NCBI RefSeq assembly: GCF_014645135.1
Contig: NZ_BMLH01000004.1
Location: 1 to 64,000, forward strand
DNA: 64,000 nt
DNA from: Rheinheimera tangshanensis
GTDB taxonomy: Bacteria > Pseudomonadota > Gammaproteobacteria > Enterobacterales > Alteromonadaceae
Direction: 5' to 3'
In this document: in pieces, positions 38,123 through 47,072 of the stretch
Numbering within the stretch: the first letter of the stretch is position 1
Layout of the letters: each line of letters begins with the position of its first letter
Position numbers and translations under genes: made by a program
The notes under the pieces: generated by a model
The model's input: the letters and a program-made list of their open reading frames with translations, nothing else
Database searches by the model: none
Told to the model about the DNA's origin: nothing

Positions 38123-39118
38123 CTAGTTATAAATTTGATCAAAAACGCCGCCATCACCAAAGTGTTCTGGTTGGGCTTTTTGCCAGCCACCAAAGTCGGC
38201 AATGGTCACCAGCTTCAGTTGTGGGAACTGTGTGCTGTACTCTGCTGCCACTTCTTTATCACGGGGTCTGTAGTAATGTTTGGCGGCCAGTTGTTGGCCT
38301 TCTTTGCTGTACAGGTACTGCAGGTAGGCAGTCGCCACTTCGGTGGTGCCTTTGGCTTCGGTGTTTTTATCTACTACGGCAACAGAGGGCTCAGCCAGAA
38401 TAGACAAAGACGGCACTACTATTTCAATTTTGTCTTTGCCTAATTCATTGACTGCTAAAAAGGCTTCGTTTTCCCAGGCCAATAACACATCACCTATACC
38501 ACGCTGCACAAAAGTGGTGGTTGAACCCCGGGCGCCAGAGTCCAGTACAGGCACGTTTTTAAACAGCTTGCCCACGAAGTCTTTGGCTGCATCATCGGAG
38601 CCGTATTTCTGCTCGGCATAAGCCCAGGCCGCTAAATAGTTCCAGCGGGCACCGCCTGAGGTTTTTGGATTCGGAGTGATCACTTCCACCCCTTCTTTCA
38701 CCAGGTCGTCCCAGTCTTTGATATTTTTTGGATTACCTTTACGCACCAGAAATACTATGGTGGAGGTGTAAGGGGCGCTGCTGTCGGCTAAGCGACTTTC
38801 CCAGTTTTCCGGCAGTAACTTGCCAATTTTTGCTAGTGGGTCGATATCGCCGGACAACGCTAAAGTCACTACGTCTGCCCTTAAGCCATCAATGACAGAA
38901 CGTGACTGGCTGCCGGAGCCACCATGTGATTGTTCAATTTTGACGTTATCACCAGTTTTTTGCTGCCAGTAAGCCGAGAAGGCTTTGTTGTAATCACGGT
39001 ATAACTCACGGGTTGGGTCGTACGACACATTGAGTAAGGTAATATCTTTGGCCATTAAGCCTGAACTTAAGGTCAGTACAGTAGCGGCCAGCACTAATTT
39101 ACTTTTGATGCTTTGCAT
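38123..39118 (-). CDS. sbp: sulfate-binding periplasmic protein
   Basis: Captures sulfate (or thiosulfate) for the CysTWA importer. 331 residues: signal peptide of about 23 residues ending LMA, then the Sbp/CysP signature [37 protein letters not shown] with the anion-coordinating serines, and LVWxNP-like [12 protein letters not shown]. Sbp and CysP cannot be separated by eye; the name follows the closer overall fit to Sbp. It lies 24 bases downstream of the porin gene. Confidence 0.88.
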   Translation of the reverse strand: MQSIKSKLVLAATVLTLSSGLMAKDITLLNVSYDPTRELYRDYNKAFSAYWQQKTGDNVKIEQSHGGSGSQSRSVIDGLRADVVTLALSGDIDPLAKIGKLLPENWESRLADSSAPYTSTIVFLVRKGNPKNIKDWDDLVKEGVEVITPNPKTSGGARWNYLAAWAYAEQKYGSDDAAKDFVGKLFKNVPVLDSGARGSTTTFVQRGIGDVLLAWENEAFLAVNELGKDKIEIVVPSLSILAEPSVAVVDKNTEAKGTTEVATAYLQYLYSKEGQQLAAKHYYRPRDKEVAAEYSTQFPQLKLVTIADFGGWQKAQPEHFGDGGVFDQIYN

Positions 39119-39142
39119 AAAATTTTCCTGTTCAAGTAGTTT

Positions 39143-40414
39143 TTAGAATCTGAAATCCAGACCTAGAGCCAAAGTGCTGTCTTTAGGTTTTACCGTGCCA
39201 ATCAGACTGTCCCCTTCGGTTTCTAACTGGGCGTAGTAGCTGTAAAGCCGTGCTGCGTCACTTAATTTGTAATCCACACCCAGGGCCAGAGCTGTCACAT
39301 CTACATCGCCGTAGCTGCTGTTGGCTGGTGTTGAAGTTGAACTGCCGTATTGAGCTTTGGCTGTCCATGGGCCTGCGACTTTCCAGGCCGCGTTCAGCAC
39401 ATAACCATCCTGTTCAATAAAGGCATTGCCTGAAGCGCCATCCCATTCGCTGATAGGATTGAGGCCGTTTTGTGCGCCAGAACTGGATACTGAAGAGCCA
39501 ACGAAGGTAGAGAAGGGGCCAATACGGTCTGTGTCTTTATGGGCTTCAGCGGTTTGGTAGATAGCCCCTAATTTCACCGGGCCAACAGCTACTTCGCCTA
39601 AAACCCGGATGGCATCAGTGGTCGCCACATTGTTGTCGATGGCAACACCGACAAACCATTTGGATTTACCGTAAGTTAAAGCGCTGGAATAACCGCTGGC
39701 TAAATCACTGTCATCCTGGGGATTGTTGGCGTTGACTGCTATACCTGTTTCTTCGCTTTGTACTGCTGCAAAACTGAATTCAAAACCTTCAAGGAAAATA
39801 GGCGAGTTGTATTGGATGACGTTATCGGCGCGGTTTTCGCCGACCAGATAACTGCCAATATCGGCCAAAGCGGCATCGTTAAAACGGTCGATGTCGCCCC
39901 GTACGACTGTATTGGTTTGCAGGGTTTTCAGTGGCGTATCGTTTTTGCCGATAAGCAGCGTACCCCATTGACCTTGCAAGCCAGCGTAGATATTGCGCTG
40001 AGTCAGCTCACGGCCATTGGCGTTGGTGCCGTTGTCTGTGTCTATACCGTATTCCACCAGGTAAATAATCTTCAGATCGGCAGACACGTCTAAATCACCA
40101 CGAATACCAAAACGCGAGGCATTGCTTTCGACAGAAGTATTGTCCAGCTCATCGGCTATGCTGGTTGCACCACTATGCTGATAGCTAACAGGGTTAGTGG
40201 CTGGTGTGGTTTGAGCAAAATTTAACTTTTCGAAATTATACTGCTGAGCGCTGACATTAATTTTGCCGTAAATGGTCGGGAAACCGGCCTGGCTGGGTAA
40301 GCTGACCAACAAAGCTGCACTCAGGCTGGCCAGTTGAAAGCTTTTATAAAAACGGGTGGGACGGGTTCTGGCTTTACTGTGTAAACCATAATATTGAGTG
40401 TACTGAGCTGACAT
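39143..40414 (-). CDS. outer membrane porin in the sulfate uptake operon
   Basis: A Gram-negative general-porin-type protein of 423 residues with a long signal peptide (about 1-43, ending SLPSQA). It starts the mature part with FPTIYGKINVSAQQ, has the ESNASRFGIRGDLDVSADLK pattern of 16-strand porins, and ends LALGLDFRF with C-terminal Phe. GGAG lies about 8 bases upstream of the ATG. It is first in the run porin-sbp-cysT-cysW with only 24 bases to sbp, which suggests it admits sulfate or other anions when sulfur is scarce. The 291 bases upstream carry only the palindrome at 40657. Confidence 0.88.
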   Translation of the reverse strand: MSAQYTQYYGLHSKARTRPTRFYKSFQLASLSAALLVSLPSQAGFPTIYGKINVSAQQYNFEKLNFAQTTPATNPVSYQHSGATSIADELDNTSVESNASRFGIRGDLDVSADLKIIYLVEYGIDTDNGTNANGRELTQRNIYAGLQGQWGTLLIGKNDTPLKTLQTNTVVRGDIDRFNDAALADIGSYLVGENRADNVIQYNSPIFLEGFEFSFAAVQSEETGIAVNANNPQDDSDLASGYSSALTYGKSKWFVGVAIDNNVATTDAIRVLGEVAVGPVKLGAIYQTAEAHKDTDRIGPFSTFVGSSVSSSGAQNGLNPISEWDGASGNAFIEQDGYVLNAAWKVAGPWTAKAQYGSSTSTPANSSYGDVDVTALALGVDYKLSDAARLYSYYAQLETEGDSLIGTVKPKDSTLALGLDFRF

Positions 40415-40656
40415 AACATTCTCCGCAAGTTTTTTAAAACTTCCGGCGTTCCGGTCAGTCTGTTTTTTTTGTTTTTGTGTTCCTGGATGTTTTTATTTTT
40501 TACGAAGCGTTAGTTGTGGAGGCTTCGGGTCCTACGACTGTAATTGCTTTCAGCTTTAGCCGTCTGGACGCTTGAGATGAATGTAGAGGATATTTATATT
40601 CTTAAAAAGAACGAAATTCGTATTTGATAGTTTAGAAAGGAATAAAAAATGAAATT

Positions 40657-40701
40657 GGGGTCAGATCACATTGTTAACTGTTAACAATGTGATCTGACCC
40701 C
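40657..40701 (-). repeat. perfect 45-nt palindrome of the GGGGTCAGATC family
   Basis: Two 22-base arms (GGGGTCAGATCACATTG and five more bases) around a single central base. On the minus strand it starts 4 bases after the stop codon of the PLP lyase gene (TAA AAAT GGGG). It would form a very stable hairpin in the transcript. Sequences of this type are known to me from repeats linked with REP-associated tyrosine transposases in gammaproteobacteria; no such transposase is in the window. Confidence 0.85.
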
Positions 40702-40705
40702 ATTT

Positions 40706-41869
40706 TTAGAGCTTCGCCAGAGCCTGAGCTAAGTCGGCAATTAAATCATCGGCATCTTCCACGCCTATACTCAGGCGCACCAGATTTTCGGTAACACCGG
40801 CTCTTTGTCTGTCTTCTGCGGTCATAGCCGCATGAGTAGTGCTGGCTGGATGACAAGCTAAGCTTTCCACATCACCTAAGCTTACGGCTTGAGCGAAGAG
40901 TTGCAGCTGATTTAAAAATACTGCAGCTTTGGCAAAACCACCTTCGATATCCACAGCCACCATGCCACCAAAACCAGTGGCTGTGTCTGCTACAGCCTGA
41001 TGCCCCGGATGACTGGCATGACCCGGATAATACACCTTGGCCACTTTAGGATGAGCCGCTAAAAAGTCAGCCACTTTGCGGGCGTTTTCGATATGAGCAT
41101 CCATCCGCAAAGTCAGAGTTTTTACGCCACGTTGCAGTAAATAAGCTTCCTGCGGGCCTATAGGCGAGCCTATATGCTTCAGTGCCACTGTGCGGATTTT
41201 CTGCATCAGCTCACTGCGTCCTGCCACTATGCCAGCAATAATATCACCGTGGCCAGATAGGTACTTAGTACCGCTGTGCATCACAATATCAGCACCTATT
41301 TCCAGCGGGCGGAATAAATAAGGCGTTAAAAAGGTATTGTCACAAATCACCAAAGCGCCGACTTTACGGGCCGCTTCCACCACAATACGGCTGTCTATCA
41401 CTTTTAAGGTGGGGTTGGTAATAGGTTCAAATAACACCACTTTGGTATTGGGTTTCACCCGTTCGGCAAAGTCTTTATCGCTGCTGTAACGGCTTAAGGT
41501 CACACCAGCGCGGGTTAAGGTATTCCGTAAAAAGGCGTCAGTACCGCCGTAGACCGGGTCGATAAAAGCCACTTCATCACCTGCATTAGTCAGCGCATAC
41601 ATAATGGCGCTAACAGCCGCCATACCGCTGGCCACGACTAAAGCTTCATCAGCCCCTTCCAGCGCTGCTAATTTCTGCTCTAAAGCTGAGGTTGTAGGGT
41701 TGGCAAAACGACTGTAGATATAACCCGGATTCTGGCCGGAAAAACGCGCCTGACCTTCTTCGGCTGTACCATAACTAAAGGTACTGGTGAAATACACCGG
41801 AGTGGCTAAAGCGCCGGTACTAGGGTCGGGTTGTTGCCCGGCATGAATACTTAGAGTACGGAATTTCAT
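40706..41869 (-). CDS. Cys/Met metabolism PLP-dependent enzyme (methionine gamma-lyase or cystathionine gamma-synthase/lyase type)
   Basis: 387 residues with the fold signatures YIYSRFANPT (about 50-59), VASGMAAVSA (79-88), CDNTF (176-180) and the PLP lysine K202 in HSGTKYLSGHGD. Overall it looks like methionine gamma-lyase, which splits methionine into methanethiol, 2-oxobutyrate and ammonia. However, the cysteine typical of characterised lyases (Cys116 in Pseudomonas putida) is Gly here (VYGGT, residue 109), as in cystathionine gamma-synthases. The exact reaction is therefore open. It is cotranscribed, 46 bases after the 2OG oxygenase gene. Confidence 0.85.
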   Translation of the reverse strand: MKFRTLSIHAGQQPDPSTGALATPVYFTSTFSYGTAEEGQARFSGQNPGYIYSRFANPTTSALEQKLAALEGADEALVVASGMAAVSAIMYALTNAGDEVAFIDPVYGGTDAFLRNTLTRAGVTLSRYSSDKDFAERVKPNTKVVLFEPITNPTLKVIDSRIVVEAARKVGALVICDNTFLTPYLFRPLEIGADIVMHSGTKYLSGHGDIIAGIVAGRSELMQKIRTVALKHIGSPIGPQEAYLLQRGVKTLTLRMDAHIENARKVADFLAAHPKVAKVYYPGHASHPGHQAVADTATGFGGMVAVDIEGGFAKAAVFLNQLQLFAQAVSLGDVESLACHPASTTHAAMTAEDRQRAGVTENLVRLSIGVEDADDLIADLAQALAKL

Positions 41870-41915
41870 AATAAACCTTGGTTATATTTTTTATTTATGT
41901 TTAGTTGTGCTGAGC

Positions 41916-42977
41916 TTAAACAGCTTTTGCTAACACTGCGTAATGAGCCGCAGCTACATCACGATGCGAACGTAACCGTCCTTTTAGCACATTCTGGCCG
42001 ACCTGATAAAACAATGGGTTAGTTGGATCGCTGGCCGGACCTTTAGCTTCGTCAGCTAAATGAGACGGTAACTGCAATAAAGGCACGGTCGCATCCAGTT
42101 GAGCTGCCATAAAAAAGGCACAGGAGTAACGCTCTACACCGGAATTCGGGCTAACAACACGGTGTAAAGTCGCTTTTAAATAGCCATTGGACGCCAGTTC
42201 CAGCAGCTCTCCAATATTGACGACAAAAGCGCCTGGCAGTGGGGCTACGCTGACCCAACCTTGTTCAGTTTCCACTTCTAAACCGGATTGGTCGTCTTGC
42301 ACCACCAAGGTCAGGTAACCCGGATCTTTATGGGCGCCCACACCTTGTTTGCTGTTTGACGCTTTGGCATCCACGCCTGGATAACGAATAAGTTTCATAT
42401 GCTGATAAGGACCAGCTTTGATAGTGTCATCTAAGGCATCAGCAGGTTGTTGCAAGGCCAGCATTAAAGCGCGCATTAATTTTACTGTGGTATCTGACAA
42501 GGACTGTTGCCAGTTCAGCAGTTCAGTTTTCATCTGTGGTAAAGCCGTTGGCCATTGGTTAGGACCAATCAAACCTTGCCAGGCCGGGCTGATATCCGTC
42601 TGTGCCGGGACTTCTTCTTCCCGCATCACATCAAACTGCTCGCGGATATCCGGCTGACCACGGGTGAGCTCACCACCTAAACCTGTGTAACCACGAAAAT
42701 GCGGAGAGTGAATCATCTGCACTTGCTGTTTATCGGTCAGTGGCAATGCAAAAAACTGTTTGGTCAGCGCTAAAATCTGTTGTTGTTTCTGCTGCGTCTG
42801 GCCATGACCTGTCAGGTAAAAGAAACCCACATCACGGGCTGCAACACGCAATTGTTGAATAAAAGACTGTTGCTCAACGGCTGTGCCATCCATCAGGCTC
42901 AGATCCAGCACAGGTAAAGCCCTGCTGGCCTCTGGTGTAGCGTTGCCGGATAAAAACTCTTGTGTTGAATGAAGCAT
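41916..42977 (-). CDS. isopenicillin N synthase-like 2-oxoglutarate/Fe(II) oxygenase
   Basis: A non-haem iron oxygenase of the IPNS/plant-type family; substrate unknown. From the ATG at 42977 (GAGG six bases upstream) there are 353 residues. The DIOX_N region (about 20-135; VGFFYLTGHG) precedes the jelly roll with iron ligands H216, D218 (GAHKDPG) and H272 (TLHRVV), and the cosubstrate-binding R283-Y-S285. All ligands are present, so it should be active. The longer frame (to 43010) has no SD. It is the first gene of a two-gene run with the PLP lyase, suggesting work on a sulfur amino acid or its product, which is inference. Confidence 0.88.
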   Translation of the reverse strand: MLHSTQEFLSGNATPEASRALPVLDLSLMDGTAVEQQSFIQQLRVAARDVGFFYLTGHGQTQQKQQQILALTKQFFALPLTDKQQVQMIHSPHFRGYTGLGGELTRGQPDIREQFDVMREEEVPAQTDISPAWQGLIGPNQWPTALPQMKTELLNWQQSLSDTTVKLMRALMLALQQPADALDDTIKAGPYQHMKLIRYPGVDAKASNSKQGVGAHKDPGYLTLVVQDDQSGLEVETEQGWVSVAPLPGAFVVNIGELLELASNGYLKATLHRVVSPNSGVERYSCAFFMAAQLDATVPLLQLPSHLADEAKGPASDPTNPLFYQVGQNVLKGRLRSHRDVAAAHYAVLAKAV

Positions 42978-43364
42978 AAAAACCTCGTTGTGCTTAGGGT
43001 TCTGTATCACAGAGCTGTGGCCCTGGCAGAAAGTGAGCGCATTCTAGGCCTGAGTAGACAGTTAAATAACTAATGGATTGGTCTTGTATAGATGAATTAG
43101 AAATAACCGGATGTCTGGATAGTTAGCGGTCTTTAAGCATAAAAGTCTTACTATCTAAAACTTTATGGAATAAAAGAATGGCCAGTTATGCTTTTCAAGC
43201 CAGTCTTTCGCTAACTCGCTTATTTCTAACACTATTTCGTAAAAAATGGATAGGACGCATAAATCTGTGCGTTTTTATGGATTAAAAGCCTGAGCGTTTC
43301 TATATCGCTAAAAGTTATAACCAAGATAAATTTGGCCTGTAGCTTTATCGTTGTTGCTGAATAG
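42978..43364. other. gene-free stretch upstream of the 2OG oxygenase
   Basis: It holds the promoter region of the 2OG oxygenase gene. The best box pair on the minus strand is TTATTT, 17 bases, TAGAAT, which is weak. No convincing gene, repeat or riboswitch is seen. Confidence 0.5.
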
Positions 43365-43385
43365 AAAAAGGCACCCGAAGGTGCC
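43365..43385 (-). terminator. intrinsic terminator of the NhaC-type gene
   Basis: Minus strand GGCACC TTCG GGTGCC then five T, 22 bases after the stop codon. Confidence 0.9.
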
Positions 43386-43407
43386 TTGCGTATGGAACTA
43401 CTGACAC

Positions 43408-44838
43408 TTAAGCAATCAGGATAAAGCCTACAAAAGCTAAACTGGCCGCAATTAAGCAATAAGGTAGCTGTGTTATAGCGTGTGAGACCAGATGACAACC
43501 TGACCCCTGAGCTGCTAATACAGTAGAGTCACTGTAGAAACAGGCTTGACTGCCAAAAGAGCTGGCTGATAACAAGGCGCCAATCACTAATGGAATATCC
43601 GCTTCTACCGCATAAGCTAAAGGCATCACGATAGGAATGGATACCGCAAAAATACCCCAGGATGAACCCGTAGCAAAGGACAACACGGCCATAGCTAAAA
43701 ATACGATAGCAGGCAGCATCTGCGCTGTCATATAAGGCGTCAGGTTTTCAATCACATACTGAGGCAGCAATAACTTATCGCAGACATCTTTAAAAATAAA
43801 AGCAGCGATCACAGTACAGATGGCTGGCAACATAGTTTTAAAGCCATTCATCATCACTTCCATCATCTCACCCAACGGCATCAGACGCTGGTAGCTATAA
43901 AAGGCAATGGTCAGTACTAGAGTGACCAACAAGCCTTTGAGTACATCGATATCAAAGTAGATGGTAAAACCAATCAGCATCAGCATAGGTACGATAAAGT
44001 TACGTAGCTTGCCGTGTTTATTACTCTCTTCAAACTCCTGTTCCATCGAATGCACAGCATACTGATCACCAGCTGGAACTGTCTGGCCTTGTACATGGTG
44101 ATGACTGGCACTGGCTTGTGCACCTACATCAGGCAAAACATCCAAAGGAGTACCATTTTGTGCAGCCAGTTCAGCTTTTTTCATTGGACCTAGCGCAGGC
44201 ATAATTTTTAGTGTGACTAACAGCACAATGGATACTGCCAGCCAAGGGTAGAGCATATAAGGAATAGCCTGCATGTAGACGTCTATTCCTTGTCCTGCTT
44301 CTGCTACTTTATTGTTTTCCAGTAAGCCACCAAAAAAGATAGCCCAGGTCGAAATAGGGATAATGACGCAAATAGGCGCTGCGGTAGAGTCCACTATATA
44401 AGCCAGCATTTGACGGGAAATTTTATATTTATCCGTCACGCGTTTCATCGCCTCACCCACGCTTAAAGCGTTCAGGTAGTCGTCGATAAAAATAATGCAG
44501 CCTAAGACAAAGGTCATGAACATGGATGATTTGGGCCCTGTCGCCAGCTTAGAGGCTGAACGGCCAAAAGCCACAGCGCCTCCTGTATGGATCAACAAGC
44601 CAATCAGGGAGCCAAAACCACCACAGACCAGAATCAACCAGCCAATGGTTTCATCCTGCATTACGCTGGTCGAGATTTCAGCAAAGGTATTCAGTAACTC
44701 AAAAGGTTGAGTTGGAAACAGCATCAGCAAACCTGCAACTGCGCCCACAACCAGCGACAAAATAGGCCGCTTCAGCCAGATGGCAACGGCCATCACAACA
44801 ACTGGTGGGATCAAACTAATGGCACTTGGTGAATCCAT
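43408..44838 (-). CDS. NhaC family Na+/H+ antiporter-like transporter
   Basis: An inner-membrane carrier with about eleven helices in 476 residues. It shows the duplicated NhaC layout and polar intramembrane segments such as FIDDYLNALSVGEAM (about 116-130), STAAPICVIIPISTWAIFF and a late FATGSSWGIFAVSIPIVMPL. A hydrophilic, His-rich cytoplasmic loop (ASASHHHVQG) lies in the middle. Many proteins called NhaC act as amino acid carriers; MetT, a predicted methionine transporter, belongs here. The neighbouring sulfur amino acid genes make that worth testing. It is a single-gene transcript with its own terminator. Confidence 0.85.
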   Translation of the reverse strand: MDSPSAISLIPPVVVMAVAIWLKRPILSLVVGAVAGLLMLFPTQPFELLNTFAEISTSVMQDETIGWLILVCGGFGSLIGLLIHTGGAVAFGRSASKLATGPKSSMFMTFVLGCIIFIDDYLNALSVGEAMKRVTDKYKISRQMLAYIVDSTAAPICVIIPISTWAIFFGGLLENNKVAEAGQGIDVYMQAIPYMLYPWLAVSIVLLVTLKIMPALGPMKKAELAAQNGTPLDVLPDVGAQASASHHHVQGQTVPAGDQYAVHSMEQEFEESNKHGKLRNFIVPMLMLIGFTIYFDIDVLKGLLVTLVLTIAFYSYQRLMPLGEMMEVMMNGFKTMLPAICTVIAAFIFKDVCDKLLLPQYVIENLTPYMTAQMLPAIVFLAMAVLSFATGSSWGIFAVSIPIVMPLAYAVEADIPLVIGALLSASSFGSQACFYSDSTVLAAQGSGCHLVSHAITQLPYCLIAASLAFVGFILIA

Positions 44839-45055
44839 TTAAGGGTTCCTTCACAAAGCCTGGCAACGCCAGAAAAATAAAAGCCAACCGCAGCATGAAC
44901 TGCATACGGAGTGTTTGGGGTTTTAGCTGCCAGAGCCCGGGACTGAATCGCACTGCTTATGCTGCAGGTTTGCCAGATCAGGGTAAACAACAAGATGAAT
45001 TTACACGGGTTAAATTCAGGCGCGCAATAATAACAAAAAAAATACTTTGCACAAT

Positions 45056-45180
45056 CTCCCGTCGTACTTGAAGCTGCAGTGTTGTTGGCTTCGTTCGCTC
45101 TCCCTAGTCACCTAGACAACTATGCTCTTGGTGTTCAGTCGCTTGCCGCCGAGCTGCAACTCTAATTACTTAGGGAATAT
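45056..45180 (-). repeat. ERIC-like element C
   Basis: TCCCGTCGTACTTGAAGCTG, TTGGCTTCGTTCGCTCTCCC, a weak central palindrome, GCTTGCCGCCGAGCTGCAAC and the end AATTACTTAGGGAATATA: the best conserved of the three. It lies in the gap 44839-45264, upstream of the NhaC-type gene and downstream of the small periplasmic protein gene. The rest of the gap shows nothing else. Confidence 0.8.
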
Positions 45181-45225
45181 ATGAGAGTATCTAAAGAACT
45201 GTGGAATTGAGAGGAAAGTGTTGGG

Positions 45226-45258
45226 GAAAACTCACTGCCGCGCTCTGCGGCAGTGAGT
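45226..45258 (-). terminator. terminator of the small periplasmic protein gene
   Basis: ACTCACTGCCGC, a 5-base loop, GCGGCAGTGAGT: a perfect 12-bp stem followed on the minus strand by TTT. It lies a few bases after the stop codon. Confidence 0.8.
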
Positions 45259-45264
45259 AAAGAA

Positions 45265-45666
45265 TTACTTAGCGTTGTTGATCAGCTCTAACTTAGCTAA
45301 TACATCAGCATTAAAGCTCAACTGCACTGACTTTTGTGCAGCATCCTGAGTTTTTACTAATTCAGTTAATGTAGGGTAGCTGGCGGACAATGCAGTTACG
45401 TCGTATAACCACAGAGTCTGACCGTCTTTTTCTGTTTTGCTGGCTGGCTCACCCAGTTTTTCAGCAATAGCAGCCTGAGTAGATGTGCCTTCAGTTAAAC
45501 CTAAAGCTGTGCGTACTGAGGTATTTAAAGCTGCGGTTTTAGCGCTGTCTTTGGTTTCTTTCAGCATGCTGCCGGCGCCGTCTTTGACTGCATTTAACCA
45601 ATCCGCCTGAGCTGGAACTGCTGTCACTACTAAGGCAACGAATAAGGCGCTTAACTTTAATTTCAT
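45265..45666 (-). CDS. small periplasmic protein, possibly BamE/SmpA-like fold
   Basis: Function unknown. 133 residues with a clear signal peptide (about 1-21, ending VPAQA). The mature part has a helical region (LNAVKDGAGSMLKETKDSAK), then AIAEKLGEPASKTEKDGQTL and WLYDV. The LG-P...G...W-Y pattern recalls BamE/SmpA-like proteins, but there is no lipobox and the match is by eye only. A single gene with its own strong terminator; the preceding 45667-46013 region holds its promoter. Confidence 0.75.
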   Translation of the reverse strand: MKLKLSALFVALVVTAVPAQADWLNAVKDGAGSMLKETKDSAKTAALNTSVRTALGLTEGTSTQAAIAEKLGEPASKTEKDGQTLWLYDVTALSASYPTLTELVKTQDAAQKSVQLSFNADVLAKLELINNAK

Positions 45667-46013
45667 GATGTCTCTTCCATTTGAGAATGAATCAGGGAAC
45701 CTGCAACTGCTTGTTGCAGGCGGCGCGGATGGTATAGCAGATTGCGCTGTAGTCCAAGTTCTTTACCGGAAATTTACAAAAATTTGCGATAAGCCTGCTC
45801 GTAAAGCGTTAAGCTGGATAAAGAGTGAATACAGGCCTTCATCCTTGTTTTGCAAAGCATAGTGTAAAGACCAGAGTCTGGAGTGCGAAATGACCTGAGT
45901 TTGGTTTACATCAAAGAACTTTGCCAGAAAGATGAGTACAGTGGTGTTGTGCTACAGAATACTCTGAGCTTTCAGATATCAGATGGAACATAACAGCTAA
46001 GGTGAAATGGAGT
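45667..46013. other. divergent promoter region
   Basis: 347 bases between the small periplasmic protein gene and the efflux operon. A short hairpin CTGCAA ... TTGCAG lies at about 45701-45719, in the leader of the leftward gene. I see no gene or repeat otherwise. Confidence 0.4.
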
Positions 46014-47072
46014 ATGACTGCAATACAAACCAAAGTACTGCTGGCAGCAGGGGCTGTCAGTGCAGCTCTGTTGTTGTATTACCTGAATTTTTCAGGCGCA
46101 CAAACGGACAATCTGCTGAAAAGTAATGGCCGGATAGAGGCCACTGAAATTGCAGTCGCCAGCAAAACTGCAGGACGGATCAAAGAGTTACTGGTAGACG
46201 AAGGTGATTTTGTTGAAGCAGGTCAATTGGTTGCAACAGTGGAATCCGAATCTTTGGTGGCGCAGTTGCATCAGGCGGAAGCTCAGCTGCGTCAGGCGCA
46301 AAGTGCCACTGTGACTGCCGATAGTCAGTTGTTACAACGTAAAAGTGAAAAAGCTGCGCTGGAAGCGCTATTAATTCAGCGTAATGCTGAGCTGGTTGCC
46401 GCCAGAAGCCGAGCCAGTCGCACAGGTACTCTGGCTGAGACGGGGTCTGTATCAAAGCAGTTAGCAGAAGATAACGATACCTTAGTCACCAGCGCAAAAA
46501 CCGCAGTCAGTTCAGCCAAAGCACAAATAGAAGCAGCGTTAGCTGGTATTGCAGCAGCCGAAGCACAAGTAAACTCTGCCGCCTCAGCCGTAGATGCGGC
46601 AAAAGCTACAGTCGCCCGGGTGCAGTCTGAGCTGAGTGATAACCAGCTTAAAGCGCCCAGAGCCGGACGTATTCAGTACCGCATTGCCCAAACTGGTGAA
46701 ATTGTTGCAGCAGGTGGCAAAGTGTTAAGTCTGATTGATGTGACAGACGTACACATGACCTTTTTTCTGCCCTCTGTTTTGGCTGGCCGTATTGAAGTAG
46801 GTAGTGAAGTCAGGGTGGTGCTGGATGCTGTGCCCAATCTGTCTATACCGGCGGAAGTGTCTTATGTGGCTGACGTAGCGCAGTTCACGCCTAAAACGGT
46901 CGAAACCGCTAATGAACGTGAAAAGCTGATGTTCAGGGTCAAAGCTAAAATTAATCCGCAGTTGCTGCTCAAGCATAAAACCAAAGTAAAAACAGGCTTG
47001 CCCGGTGTAGCTTATCTGCGCTTGGATAGTTCCCAGCCTTGGCCTGCTTCCATACCCGAACTGGTGCAGTAA
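46014..47072 (+). CDS. HlyD family membrane fusion protein (YhiI-like)
   Basis: The periplasmic adaptor linking an ABC exporter to an outer-membrane channel such as TolC. From the ATG at 46014 (AAGGTGA eight bases upstream) there are 352 residues: an N-terminal membrane anchor (about 5-25), a split biotinyl-lipoyl domain ([20 protein letters not shown] and the returning [18 protein letters not shown]), a coiled-coil hairpin (about 75-195) and a beta-barrel domain. A GTG at 46002 is an alternative start. Order and length match E. coli yhiI-rbbA-yhhJ. Confidence 0.88.
   Translation: MTAIQTKVLLAAGAVSAALLLYYLNFSGAQTDNLLKSNGRIEATEIAVASKTAGRIKELLVDEGDFVEAGQLVATVESESLVAQLHQAEAQLRQAQSATVTADSQLLQRKSEKAALEALLIQRNAELVAARSRASRTGTLAETGSVSKQLAEDNDTLVTSAKTAVSSAKAQIEAALAGIAAAEAQVNSAASAVDAAKATVARVQSELSDNQLKAPRAGRIQYRIAQTGEIVAAGGKVLSLIDVTDVHMTFFLPSVLAGRIEVGSEVRVVLDAVPNLSIPAEVSYVADVAQFTPKTVETANEREKLMFRVKAKINPQLLLKHKTKVKTGLPGVAYLRLDSSQPWPASIPELVQ

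Noticed and set aside
38003-38443. 146-codon plus-strand frame over the sbp 3' end
   Set aside because: Mostly antisense to sbp, and it includes the G/C palindrome; no SD or domain.
40558-40573. MetJ-box-like sequence AGCCGTCTGGACGCTT upstream of the porin gene
   Set aside because: 12 of 16 matches to the tandem AGACGTCT consensus. By a rough chance estimate about two such matches are expected in 64 kb, so it is not significant.
43109-43124. MetJ-box-like GGATGTCTGGATAGTT upstream of the 2OG oxygenase gene
   Set aside because: Only the first half resembles the consensus; well within chance.
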